Of a DNA stretch of 64,000 nt, positions 1 to 12,039 are shown piece by piece. The stretch spans positions 62,001 to 126,000 of the forward strand of contig OENT01000014.1 in NCBI GenBank assembly GCA_900239685.1. Direction: 5' to 3'. The notes under the pieces are model-generated. The model was not told the DNA's origin and did no database searches. It was given only the letters and a program-made list of their open reading frames with translations. This DNA is from Rotaria macrura (taxonomy: Eukaryota; Rotifera; Eurotatoria; Philodinida; Philodinidae). Positions within the stretch are counted from its first letter, which is position 1, and the number at the start of each line of letters is the position of its first letter. The translations under genes were made by a program, and so were the position numbers.

Positions 1-1
1 T

Positions 2-601
2 GGCTGGATATCATTTATGCTTGGCTTCTGTGCTTTTCTTATACATTACATATCATTAGATCGTTTAGCAAATTTTTCCCCCATCAATGCTGGTATTATC
101 TCAGGTTTTCTTCTTATGATTGCTGGCTTAGCATCAGTTGCTGCTGGATATAAAGAAACATCATATCATTGTTTCATGCATGCACAAATTTGGTCATTTA
201 TTTCTGATATTTTGTTATCACCAGGACTTGTTGCAGTTGCCATAGCTGCATTAATTGTCGATAGTCAAGATATAAATCCAATGTGCCAATCAACTGTATC
301 ATTCACACGAAAAATATACTTTGAAAATGGTTTAGAAATTTATTCTTCAAATTTACCATGTTTAGAAATAACGAATCTATTTAATTTAACTCAAATATTG
401 AATGCAATTCAATTAATTATTGGTGTCTTATGTTTTCTTATTCATATGGTTCTTTTATCTCGACAAAGAAAAATACTAAAGCAAATGAAAGCACAAGAGA
501 ATGATCATAGTAATAAAATAATTGTTATTACTGAACCAAGCAATACAGATGCAAGTAAGAACAATTCATCAGACTTTGTTTTTCTATTACGAGAAAAATA
601 A
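2..601 (+). CDS. Four-pass integral membrane protein, C-terminal part
   Basis: The frame is open from the left edge of the window to a TAA stop at 599-601, so the true start lies outside or in an upstream exon. The first in-window ATG is at 17. About 199 residues are visible, with four hydrophobic segments: one at the very start, then (counting from the ATG) roughly residues 25-44, 62-81 and 127-147. The loop between the last two holds cysteines and N-glycosylation-type NLT. The tail is hydrophilic and charged. The topology resembles small tetraspan families such as MS4A-like or claudin/tetraspanin-like proteins, but I see no diagnostic motif (no tetraspanin CCG). Family and function are not assigned. 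It is probably a plasma or internal membrane protein. Confidence 0.6.
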   Translation, partial: GWISFMLGFCAFLIHYISLDRLANFSPINAGIISGFLLMIAGLASVAAGYKETSYHCFMHAQIWSFISDILLSPGLVAVAIAALIVDSQDINPMCQSTVSFTRKIYFENGLEIYSSNLPCLEITNLFNLTQILNAIQLIIGVLCFLIHMVLLSRQRKILKQMKAQENDHSNKIIVITEPSNTDASKNNSSDFVFLLREK

Positions 602-2352
602 GCATAATCTTGTTGTTCGTTGAACCATCAATTGCTTGGAGAAATTCTGTTTTTTTATTATTCATCATACATTGACCTATGAAATTCTGTAATTATCTTT
701 ATCAATACAATAACATTCGCTTAATCTTATCAACAAATCTATAGAAAAGTATTCTTTATTCAATGAAAAACTTTGACAATTGACTAGTGATCGATTGAAG
801 TTTAAGATTCGTTCTCTAAGTTTTGAACTTATCTTTTTAATAATTATTTTTCCAATTGAATCTATACTCGATTCTTTGTTTAGATCAAGCAATATGTTAT
901 GCAGATACACCACCAAAATATGAAGATCTTCCACCGACACAATTTACGTATGAATGAACAATCTCTTTCTTTAAAGAAAATTACGCAACCATCGTTTCGT
1001 TTTTTATTCTTTTCACTGTACTATGAATTATAGTCTGATTGGGTGTTTATTTTTAAATTATTTTAGTGTAGTTCTAGTTTGTCAGATAAGAATAAAGTCT
1101 CGGGGATAGAAAATAAATTTATGACAAGTCTAATATAACTCTATTTGCCTAAAGAGCATTTTCTTGTTGCAAGTATGGCTTATTATTTCTTTTTGAGTAT
1201 TCATATCAGGCATCCATGTGGAATGGAATGGAACGAAAAAACTTGGCTCAAATTATCGATTGGTTCGATCTAACATCTCAAGACATCGAATGATCTTCAC
1301 AACGTTTCATCGGATCTCAAGAGACGTTAACATAATCAAATTTATTGTTCAGCAACAAAAAAAAGATAATTTACAAAATAGAATTATTGATTGGGCGAGC
1401 ATAGCGAAATTTACGATTATGAGAACTCACATTTGATTGCTCTCAAAATGTCAAGCATATTCTTTCATTCATCAATCTTTCTCTCTATGCTTGTCTTTCT
1501 ATATGGCATAAATTTTGTATATTAATTAGATCGGTAACATAACATTTGTATTTCACAATACAGAACGGAGTTATCCTATGACTATATGGTTACTCGAATA
1601 AAAAATCCCGATAAGATTCGTTTTCACTAAACAAATAAATAAATACACGTATCTAGATGCATGTTTTCACTTAGATATGATATGCAAAATCTTTAGTTTC
1701 ATCAGTTTGATTAGAGCTTTTGTCGCTTGTAGCTCAATGTTGGCGCATTGTCAAGCGATACGTTGGCTTCTTTGAGTGGGATGGCTTTTTTAAGGAGATT
1801 GTTCGAAGTGAAGCTATCATTCTTTTTTTCTACATAGAAATACTCGAATCAATGGATAGACAATCCCATATATGAAAAAATGCGTTCGCCTTTTCTCCAT
1901 AGGTTTTAGAAATTCGCAAATACGAATCGTTTCAATTTTAAAAAACTTCTATGGTTACATGCTGTATTTTTACAATAGATGTCGTTCGAAACAGACCGAT
2001 CGATGAAAACTTTTACGACACCTTTCGAAACCCTACGTTTCTTTTCTTTTTTTATTAATTAAACGACAAACGACTGATAATACATAATGTAAACAAATAA
2101 ATTTATCTATGGTTTCGTCGTTCGAAAAACGAAAAGTTTTAGTAAATCAGACCTCCGCCCAATGAAACCATTTCGTTGGTGGACAGATAATGGTGATTTG
2201 AAGAAAGACTAATGGGTAAGAGAATGTTCTTTGTTTCTGTCGATGTACATCAGTATATTGTTCATTCATATATTACCTTGTACTTTTTGTTCAGATAAAA
2301 TTAAAATAGATTTTTTTCAAGATCTTGTTGTTGTCATTATCAATTAACGACC
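602..2352. other. Intergenic, no gene seen
   Basis: AT-rich sequence with only short, low-complexity open frames on both strands. None has coding character or plausible splice partners. It presumably holds the 3' UTR of the membrane-protein gene and the promoter of the first DPY30 copy. Confidence 0.5.
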
Positions 2353-2715
2353 ATGTCGGATACGGGTGTTGAATCACATCAAACCGTTCCAGATAAGATC
2401 AATCAAATTGAAGAAACGCCGGCGGGTAATGACGTTATCAATGCTTCAAATGAAGCAATGGATCAGCAACAAGCTGACGTAACATTAAATAAAATAAACA
2501 ACAGTGCTTCATCAAATGAAACATCATCAAAAGATGATTCAATGAGTAAACAAAAATTGGATTTATCAACATTGCCAACGCGGGCATATCTTGATCAAAC
2601 TGTTGTGCCTATACTTCTCCAAGGTATGTCTCAATTAGCTCGTGAACGTCCAGCTAAACCCATTGAAAGTCTAGCTTTGTATTTACAAGACAATAAAGAA
2701 AAATATGGTGAATAG
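2353..2715 (+). CDS. DPY30: DPY30 homologue, copy 1
   Basis: Intronless 120-residue protein. Residues about 72-116 are a Dpy-30 motif ([20 protein letters not shown], then [15 protein letters not shown]), nearly the same as the C-terminal half of animal DPY30. In the family this helical hairpin dimerises and binds the ASH2L C-terminal peptide in MLL/SET1 (COMPASS) H3K4 methyltransferase complexes; related motifs also anchor AKAP-like ciliary proteins. The first 70 residues are acidic, Ser/Asn/Gln-rich and poorly structured, making it about 20 residues longer than the usual ~99-residue protein. The ATG is the first after an in-frame gap and gives the full motif. A paralogue follows 312 bp downstream on the same strand. 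Nuclear role is inferred from the family. Confidence 0.93.
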   Translation: MSDTGVESHQTVPDKINQIEETPAGNDVINASNEAMDQQQADVTLNKINNSASSNETSSKDDSMSKQKLDLSTLPTRAYLDQTVVPILLQGMSQLARERPAKPIESLALYLQDNKEKYGE

Positions 2716-3027
2716 TTGTCAATAGAGAAAAGCAAATTGTTCTTTTTGCGTGTTCTTGTTGTTATCGTTACGTATGTTTCCGAATGCTTTGAAATTTTTT
2801 TTTCATTTTGCTGTCAATGTACTATTGTAGAAGTTGTACACAAATTGATTTTTTTCTTGTAACTACTAAGCTAATGAATGACACATTGTTGAACTGCCGG
2901 GGAAATTAAAATACAACAAAATAATATGAATCCTACTTAGTGGGAGAAAATGTTTGCTGTCATTCTTGTTTTTTAGATTTTACTCATACGCGCATTTAGT
3001 TAACCAAGAAAATACAATTAAAGCAGA

Positions 3028-3408
3028 ATGTCGGAGGTGTCAGGTGAAAATCAACAAACGCCGACTAGTGCTGGTACTGAATCAGTTGAAAAAAATGTAG
3101 TTAGTACAACAGCAACACCTGAACAAATGGAAGCTCAGCCGGCAGTCGATTCAGGTGAGCAACAAAGTAATGATAAACCAGCATCGACAGGTGATGCAAC
3201 CAAGGAAAATACTTCAAGTTCGCAACAACAGTCAGGTGAAAAAACTAAACCGGACCTATCAACATTACCAACACGGGCTTATCTTGACCAAACTGTTGTG
3301 CCGATTCTACTTCAAGCTATGTCGCAACTTGCTAAAGAACGGCCTGCTAAACCAATAAATTTTCTAGCTGAATACTTACTCAATCATAAGGAAAAATACA
3401 ATGAATAA
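3028..3408 (+). CDS. DPY30: DPY30 homologue, copy 2 (tandem paralogue)
   Basis: Intronless 126-residue protein with the same architecture as its neighbour: an unstructured Gln/Ser/Thr-rich N-terminus, then a Dpy-30 motif at about residues 77-120 ([20 protein letters not shown], then [16 protein letters not shown]). The motif core matches copy 1 almost perfectly, while the N-terminal halves have diverged almost completely. The pair is therefore an old tandem duplication with selection on the dimerisation/docking module. Function as for copy 1: a probable subunit of H3K4 methyltransferase complexes, or a docking module in another complex. The 312-bp spacer and T-rich AG sites upstream of each ATG would allow polycistronic transcription with trans-splicing, but this is inference only. 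Confidence 0.92.
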   Translation: MSEVSGENQQTPTSAGTESVEKNVVSTTATPEQMEAQPAVDSGEQQSNDKPASTGDATKENTSSSQQQSGEKTKPDLSTLPTRAYLDQTVVPILLQAMSQLAKERPAKPINFLAEYLLNHKEKYNE

Positions 3409-6400
3409 AGAAATGCAAAGGGAACGGTACTATCAGATTCAGACAATTTCTTTTCTGTTTTTTTTTCTATCTCCATCTCTCTGTTTCGTTTTCTCTGTTA
3501 TTCGAACGGTTTTTATGATTATTCATGAACTATCTTGGTCATCATTTTTTTTCGTCTATCTATATTTGTTGCGTCTCAAAAACATTTACTGTCTACTATT
3601 GTTGATTTTGGTAATGTTTAAAGGGAAAAGGAAATAAATAAAAGTGATACGAAAAATCTATGGCTCAAAGTATACTTTTTGGCAAAGCAAGAAGATAAAA
3701 ATCAATCTAATATAGTCTCCATCCGATTACATTGAAATGACGGACTCCGATTCAGATGACGTACGAAGATAAAATATTTCAATGATTATAGACTAAGTAC
3801 TGATTGATACTCAGTTTTCTACTGTACAATCAAGTAGAATCGATACAGATGGTATGAATGTGAAAAATCGACGATCAGTGATGAAATCAGAGCTATGAAA
3901 TGCACTTGAAAGTCTACCATATATCTTAACAAATCAGCAGAGATAACCACCGTATCTGGATAGTCTTGCCCCTGAGTATTAATATCAGTTTTACCAACCT
4001 GAGAATTCTTTTGTCAGATTGCTTTTCGTTAAACTTCATATCAACTTACCTTTAGCAATAGTTCGTGTCTTACTAGTTAGACATACAAATTATATTCTGT
4101 CATCGGATACTCCGTAATTGTTTCTGTACTTGAATTCAAGACAACTTCAGATTTCAGCTATTTTGATTGGTATAACTTACTCACCAATACATTCCTAGAA
4201 TGACAAAACCTTAAAGATGTACAAATATGGCAACGACGAGAGAGAAGATTGAAATTCAATACGAAAGAAGTACGATACAGTCCTACTGAACAAATTGAAA
4301 ATGAAAATCATCAGTTTACGTATCATACTTAACGAAACAAGTATGAAAATGTCATTTCGAATGTAGAATTTAAAAGCTAGGAATTTCTTCTGGATTACCA
4401 ACCAATGGTAACTGAATTCTAGTATCAAACTCGACTTTTTCTTTAGCATCAATGTTACTCTGATTATCACTTTTAGCTCGACAACCATGTAGCTAAATAA
4501 CATGAACATTCGACTGGTTTTTTCCCTTTTGACTTCCTGAAAAAAAAATTCAATTACAAAAGTAATCAATAGATGATTGCACAGCTGGTGCACAAATTTC
4601 TGTAAGCACTGCTTCGTATTCGACGAAAACGAATGATTGTAACAACAGTCCACTTTCTTTTGTAATCGTACAAATTCAAATATGTTCTTCGCAAACAACT
4701 TGTGCATAGTTGACTTTACATGTATTGATATTTCATTTTTATTTCTTCGCTAGAATGAAGTGAAAGATATTTTATTGACAAATCTTTCTTAGCTGGAGGG
4801 AATCGAAACTAATTTATTTTGCAACCATTCCCATATTGAAAAGAATATCTGATCGTTAAAATTTGGCTTTTCTTAAAATCATAAAAGGTTTATCTGGCTT
4901 CGGTAATAAATGTTCATTACTAGTGCAAAAATCGATACTCAACAATACAAATCTTGTTTACGCAAGCATTAGATTTTAATTTCATGTATAATCATACTTC
5001 AGAAAAATTGAAGTTGACCTCTTAAATGAATTAGGTGTATAGCTACAGTCGTCAGCTGAAGATTACAAGACATAACTTATCAAGTCATATCCCTAAGTAA
5101 TCAACAAAAGATACATCAAACATTAATCCTGATCCTTATCTGTGTAAGAATATCTTTTCATCGAGTGGAAAGCGGTCAACAAACAGTCATAGTTTATTTC
5201 GTACGTTTTCCCATGAAAAACTGTCATTAGTTATAATAGAATCATCATAACTAGAAATCTATTCATCTTCTATATATATATATATATAGGTGTTTCTTAT
5301 CATGCACACATTTCTTCCTAAAACTAAATCATGTTCGTAGAAAGAATCTACTATTTGATTAGATTCTATTTCGTTTTAAATTCTTTCTAGTTGACAGTCG
5401 AACGTGTTTAATGTGCATGACATTCAGGACGAAAAATAAATAATGATCAATGAAAATATAAATCTTTCCCTACAAGTACAGGTGTTGCTATGGAAACTGA
5501 ATTTAACCCAATTAGTCGGTAAGGATAATAGTAAGATATTAACACATGACAAGTTCTTTTTCTTTCGAGGAACATCTTCAGAAGTCGAACGAGTGTATGA
5601 ATAACAAGTAACAGTATTATTCGTACTTGTATGTTAACTTATCTTTTTGTAAGTAATTATATTTATCCTTGCATTTGTAATTGTACTTGAGTGCGATAAG
5701 AATACTGTTGTATTCATAAGCTTAAGAATGAAATAAGTTCTTAGTATTATACATAGCTGTATAAAAGTAATAAATCTTACATTTGAAGTTCGCTGCTTTA
5801 GACAAAATTTTTAAGAACATGGTGATATCGTACAAGCTGAATAGAAAAACGATTGATTTCATAGCATCTCTTTCCTTTTCACGTCCACCAGTTAATTCAT
5901 TGAAGAATATTTTTAATAGTCATGTTTCGAATTTCATGTACCATTCAGAAGAATTGAATTTGTAGAAATCAGAAAAGATCATTGTTTTGTTGCATTGTAC
6001 GATCATCGAAGGGTTGTATTTCACTGTTGACTGAAAGAATTTAAATGCCTAGAAACAAGATAAGATTAACTACCTATATATATATATATTAGACATCATT
6101 CGAAACTTACGTTGAAAATATTATTTCATTCTAATAATAATGTGCTTCAAATGTAGGCGTTTCTCCTTATTAGATAGATACTTTTTTTTTATAAAGATAA
6201 GAAGTTCCTTGTATGACAATATCTTATATTTTCAAAAATAAACAGCAATCCGACATGCATTCACCTATCTATATTAGTGATTCAATGGTTCGTTAATTGA
6301 TTGTATAGGTTTTCGTATTTCAAATGTTTTCTTGTATTATAGTTAATAGTGAAATTCTCAACAATCTAGTTCAAATCTATCTGCGGAAATTCTTCTAAAG

Positions 6401-8155
6401 TTGACAGTAGAATTACTACTAGATAAAAATCGTAGGTACTAATTATAATTGGAAAATAAATAGAACTTCATAGAATTCAACTAAGGAAATATCCAACGAA
6501 CGACTTGTGAAATTTCGAAGAAGATCCAATGATCCCAAATGTAAAAGAAAAAAAAATTCTGTTTTCATTCAATTTTGTGCTGTTTTACGAAATCCGCAAT
6601 CTTTCATAGAAAATTTTCATTCGATGGACGAGAAAATGTTATATTCATTCAAGATGATATGATTAATGTGAATATAAGAACGATTCAATATCGTTTCTAC
6701 AACAAGCTGTTGAAATGAAACAAAGAAGTAAATAATTTAGCTGTTTTGTTTTGGCTGCTTTTAGGTGAATATGACATATTCGTTAAATGCCTTGTCGGAG
6801 AACTAGTCGTTCTAAATACAACGGTTTTCCAATCTGGTCAATGTTCTAAAGAAAAGTATTTCATCGATGATCTGTACATAAGTTTTATATCAAGCTTGTC
6901 ATCTATATTATAAACTGATTATGCTACAGTTGTTTATACATATAGATATATTGAATGACTCATCCAATGACACGTCAAAGACAAGTAATAAAGACGAAGA
7001 GTGTACATCCCCAACGGTCTATATTGTTCTTGCTGTCACTTGGCAAAAGAACGAGAAAAGAAAACATCAACTTTCGCCATTATCTTATATGTTGTACTCA
7101 TAAGTCTCCTGAGGTCGTTAGAGCACAAGGAAATGCGAGTAATACCTTTCGGATACTATTCATTGAACTTTATCTCGAGATAGATTATATTAGATGTCAG
7201 TTTTAATTCTATCAATACGGTCTGCAAGATCCATGTCCGTCATAAGATGAAATTCGATGATTCGATATCTATCTTCTGATAATATCTTTAAAACAATTAG
7301 TTTTTTTAAATCGATTTTATCGAATTTTTTCGAACATTTTCCATTCATGTTGTGTTACGACACTTCTTGATGTTTTCATTGAGCTTATTTGAGAGCGTGT
7401 TACAACATTTAAATAAAGGATACAATAATGATTGGAAATGTTCCATCTGGCTCAACATTATCCTTAATTAAGCATCACAACATCTGTTGGAAGATATTAA
7501 CTTTCAACACTGTCTTTTATTTGTTATCAACCATGGTTGATTTATGACGAATGAAATTCAAAAGAAAATGTATGCATCATTAAATCTATGTATTGTCTAT
7601 CTTTATTTTTCATCGCTATTAATATGCTTTGATTATAAGTATAACATCTATAAAGATAGAAACTATTATGAATAAATATATGTATTTGAAAAATTTAGAA
7701 TCTTGAATATTTTCTTTTCGCATAAAAATTCAACTTAAATTTATCGAACGCATTCGAATAATTAATTTCTGGTTTTCTTTTCTGTGAGTTAGGTCATTCG
7801 AATAGAACAAGTACAAAGACAAATAATCAATTGATAAATGAAAAATACACTGATACAAAGATAAAACTGAGTATTCATTTGAACAAATTTGAAGAACCAA
7901 TAAAAAGACTATTCAAGCATACACACTGTACAAAATTTTTAAAATGATTTCATACATATAAATAATTGAGAAAAACAGATTTATAAGTGCAGATGTGAAA
8001 GGAAAAGTGATGTTATCAGGATATTTAGCTGATCTTTCTTAGAGATGTACAAGGCAAACATATCGGGGACGGAATGAATAAATGAAAACGAAAAAAAAAA
8101 AGAAAAGAAAGAAAACAAATATATTCACACGCATAGATTTTATCATATATGTTCA
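3409..8155. other. Long stretch without a firm gene
   Basis: AT-rich, with short TA runs near 5271-5288 and 6074-6090. The longest open frame (4195-4707, minus, 170 codons) has repetitive Phe/Ile/Leu content without domain character and is not called. At 3737-4112 there are exon-like pieces on the plus strand (see findings), but no supported gene model. Between about 4.8 and 8.15 kb I see nothing recognisable. Confidence 0.4.
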
Positions 8156-11100
8156 TTATGGACTATCTCGATTTATAATATTTTTTTGCTGTAACAGTTG
8201 CATTTCAAGATCTTTTACTGCATTCGTATGAATTTGATCCATGTGAGCTATTCTTAACGAATGTTGCTGTTGTAATGCAATAACAAATTTAATTAAATCT
8301 AAAAGAAACAAAAAATGAATAGAGACGACATTATATTTATAAGAGAAAATTTTAGATATATATATGTTGTAGGCAAAATTGGAATCTAGGCAAATTCCGA
8401 ATTTGCCCGGGCAAAATTGGAATTCTAATTTTGACTAGACAAAATTAGAATTCTAATACTGACTAACATTTTCTTGGGCAAAATCAGAATTCCAATTCTG
8501 CCTAGGCAAAATTAGAAGTCGATCAGAGATAAATTCATGTAAACACGTGCTTTACTGTAAGGTAGAGGGGAATAAAAAAAATAGTTGTATAGTGACCATG
8601 CCGATGTGCGCATTAGAAATATAGTTGTACTGACTGTAAACAAACAAAATGTCTGAATTACCTTCAACATCAATTCAAACGGATAGCGAAGAAACTCGTT
8701 ATTATCAAGNAGAATTAGAAAAACACATTAACTCATTAAGTATGAAGTTTCGTGAAAAATCTGTTATAAAACAAAACAGTTAAAACTGATATTATTTCAT
8801 TTGTAAAACGTTAGTTAAGATAAAAAGTACATTATTACATAAAAACACTTTTACATTAAGATGCTTAGAATTTCAGCTGCTCTAGGTCATCTTTGATCGA
8901 CTTCTAATTTTGCCTAGGCAGAATTGGAATTCTGATTTTGCCCAAGAAAATGTTAGTCAGTATTAGAATTCTAATTTTGTCTAGTCAAAATTAGAATTCC
9001 AATTTTGCCCGGGCAAATTCGGAATTTGCCTAGATTCCAATTTTGCCTACAACATATATATAGATATGTATGACATTTACCATCTTTCGAAGTTGACTGT
9101 AGATCATCGGGTACTAATTGTATGTGAATATCATTATCTATATCATCGATTGGTGGTTTATTAGTGATATTAAATGAGGAATTTAATGTTGACATAAGAT
9201 GAGAGTATGTATCTCCATTATGATTCCATTCTGTTGATGGGGATGTTAGGAAACCATTGGTTGATGTTGATGTCCATGGAGATGGTGGACAGGTTGCTGG
9301 TGATAAAAATTTTGTGTTGGAACGAATACTAGAAGAAATGCAAATAAATATATAGAAAAAAAAACGAGTCTGCAACTAATGAAAGAATATGCATTACTTT
9401 GACGTTGAATCAATATTTTCATTATCTAATAAAGAACGGTTTGTCGTTGATTTATCAAGTCGAGGACTGCTCGTCTATAGAGAAGAGAAAAACGAATTAA
9501 TTATTAACAGTAGGATGTTTCCTTGATGAAAATTCATAATAACAATCAACTGATTTCTAATTAATCAATTAAAACTTATCGATTGATATTTAGTTTTACT
9601 CATGATCATAATGTGTATTATTATTGTTCTTAGTTCTTTTTTTTCTTCTCGTTGTTTTGCTTTCAAGATCATCAAGAACAGACAATAAACGAGACGTTAC
9701 TCTATAATTAAATAGTTGAGTGTTATGTTATATTTCTATCTTTCATATTCGATTTCCGCTGTATGTTTCATTTTTAATAAATTAATTGTCTTCAATTAGG
9801 ACAACTCAAATCACCTTTGATGATGTAAAGAATGAAGTTACTTTTGAAATATTATTTCCATTTGTTGTTATTGATTCACGTGATACACTTCGACGTAAAT
9901 CCATGGTCATTGATCGTGTTTTAGTTCTTGAATCATTTGCATTATTTGATGTTGGTGTTGATACAGCATTCGGTGATGATTTTCCATTATCATGAGTAGT
10001 TGAATTTTGTATACGTAATTTTGGTGCAATAAAACGACGTCTCACTGAACCAAGTAATGAGCTATCACCATGACGATCGGATGTTTTCCCAGAAGAAATA
10101 GTTTGTGCTTCATCTTTTTGTTGCTGTTCAATATCACATTCATGTTTGTATTGACTATTATATAATATACAGTTCATTAGTGGTCGATTATTATCATGTA
10201 ATGTACGATATAGATTTTCAAATAGATTCATTTTTGTACGTTCCTATTACAAGAAAAATAAACGAATCGATAGGGTAAAGAAATATCTGTATTTTTCTTT
10301 GGTTACTTGATATTTTTGAAATGTACTGGCACGACAAGATGCCATTTCGGCATTTATTAATTTTGTTAACAACCATTGTTTGAATATTTGATCACAATCA
10401 AACGAATTTAGATAATTAAAACTGGGTCCAAATGATGGCACGCTATCACGATGAATGACAGATACTTTAAATTGTGTACCATCGTTATCTGTCGGTGTTA
10501 CAACAATATAAATATGTAAGAATTGTGAAGCTATACATTCAGGATTGAATATTGTGTCTGTTTCTTGAAAAACAATAGCTACAATATCATTTCCAATGTG
10601 ACGTTTACGTTCAAGTTGTTGTCGTTCACTTTTTGAATGTGGTAATAATGTACTAACATGAAACATGATTTCATGATTACGAAACTGTTCATATATTGAT
10701 TCAGTTCCTGTTTGGTCCGATTTAACATCAAGACCCCCACGAAATCTAAAGAAGAAAACAAAGCAACAACATGACAATCAATGTATTTTGTTTTTCTTTT
10801 CTAGTCAGTTTTACCCTCGGAAATCTTTTAGTTTAACACGTGTACCAATTAGATCAAGAAATTTATCCATAGCATTACTATGGATCTCATTACTAAATAT
10901 ATCTTCTTCAGTGAGTTGATCTTCACGTTGATATATGATACCGAATTTATGTTGATATGACACATGTGACTCATCATATTTTAATAATAATTCATGTACC
11001 TAAATAGAAGAAGAACAATATTCATGAATGAATACGTATTCGTTTTTATCATTGTGCTATTTACTCCATCGCACAGCACCGGATCAAAGTATTCAATATC

Positions 11101-12039
11101 AGTAATAGCACATTGTTCACATATTCGACGTAATATATCCAATGGAGTATAGGCTGGATGTATATCTGATATTGATTCAATAAATGTTCGTAGTCGTGTT
11201 CTAGAGAAATGTAAAAGATAAAAAAAAACGACAGGCTAAAATTTCGCATCTATTACCTAATAATCGACGTAATAGATTTTTGTTTATTTTGATCAATAGA
11301 ATGTTTATATGAAATAATGACAGGTCCATGACTTTCACTAGTACCATACCAATTTAAATGTTCCTAAAAATAAATCATTAATCATTATAACAATGAAAAC
11401 ATCATTTGTTGTCTAGGCATATTGATATCTACTTTTGTTTCAAATTGTTGACGATATGTTAATGGTTTATCATCGATTTCAAGTTGTGGTAAACATTCGT
11501 CAGCATTCATACAACTGTTTGTATGTGATTGTATTGAATTTTCATAACACCATGTATAATCATTTGTTGGTTTATTATATGCCATAGTTGCATGATTTCC
11601 AATTACAACCGTTCGCTGTGTTGATGATGATTCAACCATACCAGTTGAAGCAACATTTGGTAATGTGTCAAAGAATCCCTATAAACAGTGAATAGAGATT
11701 AGATATGAGTAAATATGTTTTTTGTTTCATTCAATTTTAATTTACCAAACGGTCGACTGCATTGGCAGGTGCCGCAGAGAAACGCTACAAAGTAAACAAA
11801 AGTCATTAAAGTTCAATGAAACTTGTCTGAAGCAAATGTCATAAAGCAGAGTACAAAGAAAAAATAAAAAATGTTCAACGGATAAAAGAACGTACAAGAT
11901 AATTGTTACCGCGAGTCTGTAATAATGGTGATAAATTGATCATTCGATGAGTAAATATCGGTGACATTCCTGTTAGTTTCTCATCGGAATTCATATGTAA
12001 ACGAATCTCAGTTGTGAGTGCACGTTCACGACGACGCAT
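8156..12039 (-). CDS. RAP1GAP: Rap1 GTPase-activating protein (core isoform, 11 exons)
   Basis: Exons in transcript order: 12039-11896, 11784-11746, 11678-11433, 11363-11257, 11200-11065, 10999-10815, 10745-10307, 10243-9815, 9474-9398, 9328-9081, 8298-8156. All junctions are GT..AG and phase-consistent, giving 730 aa. The protein stimulates GTP hydrolysis by the Ras-like GTPase Rap1. The Rap-GAP domain runs from about residue 130 to 425 and includes the segments TKEHLNWYG, DFRGFRGGLDV and EIMFHVSTLLP. The catalytic helix KRHIGNDIVAIVFQE carries the family's essential His (335) and the 'Asn thumb' (338); all key residues are present. The C-terminal third is Ser/Thr-rich and low in structure, as in Rap1GAP. 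No N-terminal GoLoco motif is visible. The ATG at 12039 has an in-frame TGA 15 bp upstream. The last intron (8299-9080) contains a fold-back element. The close match to Rap1GAP rather than SIPA1 (no PDZ domain seen) makes the call firm. Confidence 0.93.
8362..9060. mobile_element. Fold-back / MITE-like element in last intron of Rap1GAP
   Basis: Two arms of about 160-170 bp (8362-8530 and 8889-9060) are reverse complements and look identical over at least 160 bp. The outer ends carry GTAGGCAAAATTGGAAT, and AT-rich TATATA flanks could be the target duplication. The arms are themselves built of repeated short palindromic units (GGCAAAATTGGAAT, AAAATTAGAATTCTAAT), as in Foldback elements. The ~358-bp centre has no recognisable transposase but holds one small open frame. 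Perfect arm identity suggests a recent insertion. It lies inside a spliced intron, so it need not disrupt the host gene. Superfamily unknown. Confidence 0.8.
8649..8783 (+). CDS. Small open frame inside the fold-back element
   Basis: A 44-codon frame from ATG to TAA in the unique centre of the element, opposite in strand to the host gene. The product would be hydrophilic with a possible short helical/coiled segment (ELEKHINSL). Residue 21 is undetermined because base 8710 is an N, the only ambiguous base in the window. No family is recognised. It may be a chance frame, a remnant of a longer element gene or captured host sequence. Confidence 0.25.
   Translation: MSELPSTSIQTDSEETRYYQXELEKHINSLSMKFREKSVIKQNS

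Noticed and set aside
4195..4707. 170-codon open frame on the minus strand
   Set aside because: Phe/Leu/Ile-rich, no domain or hydropathy pattern typical of a real membrane protein, and exon-like fragments overlap it on the other strand. Long chance frame.
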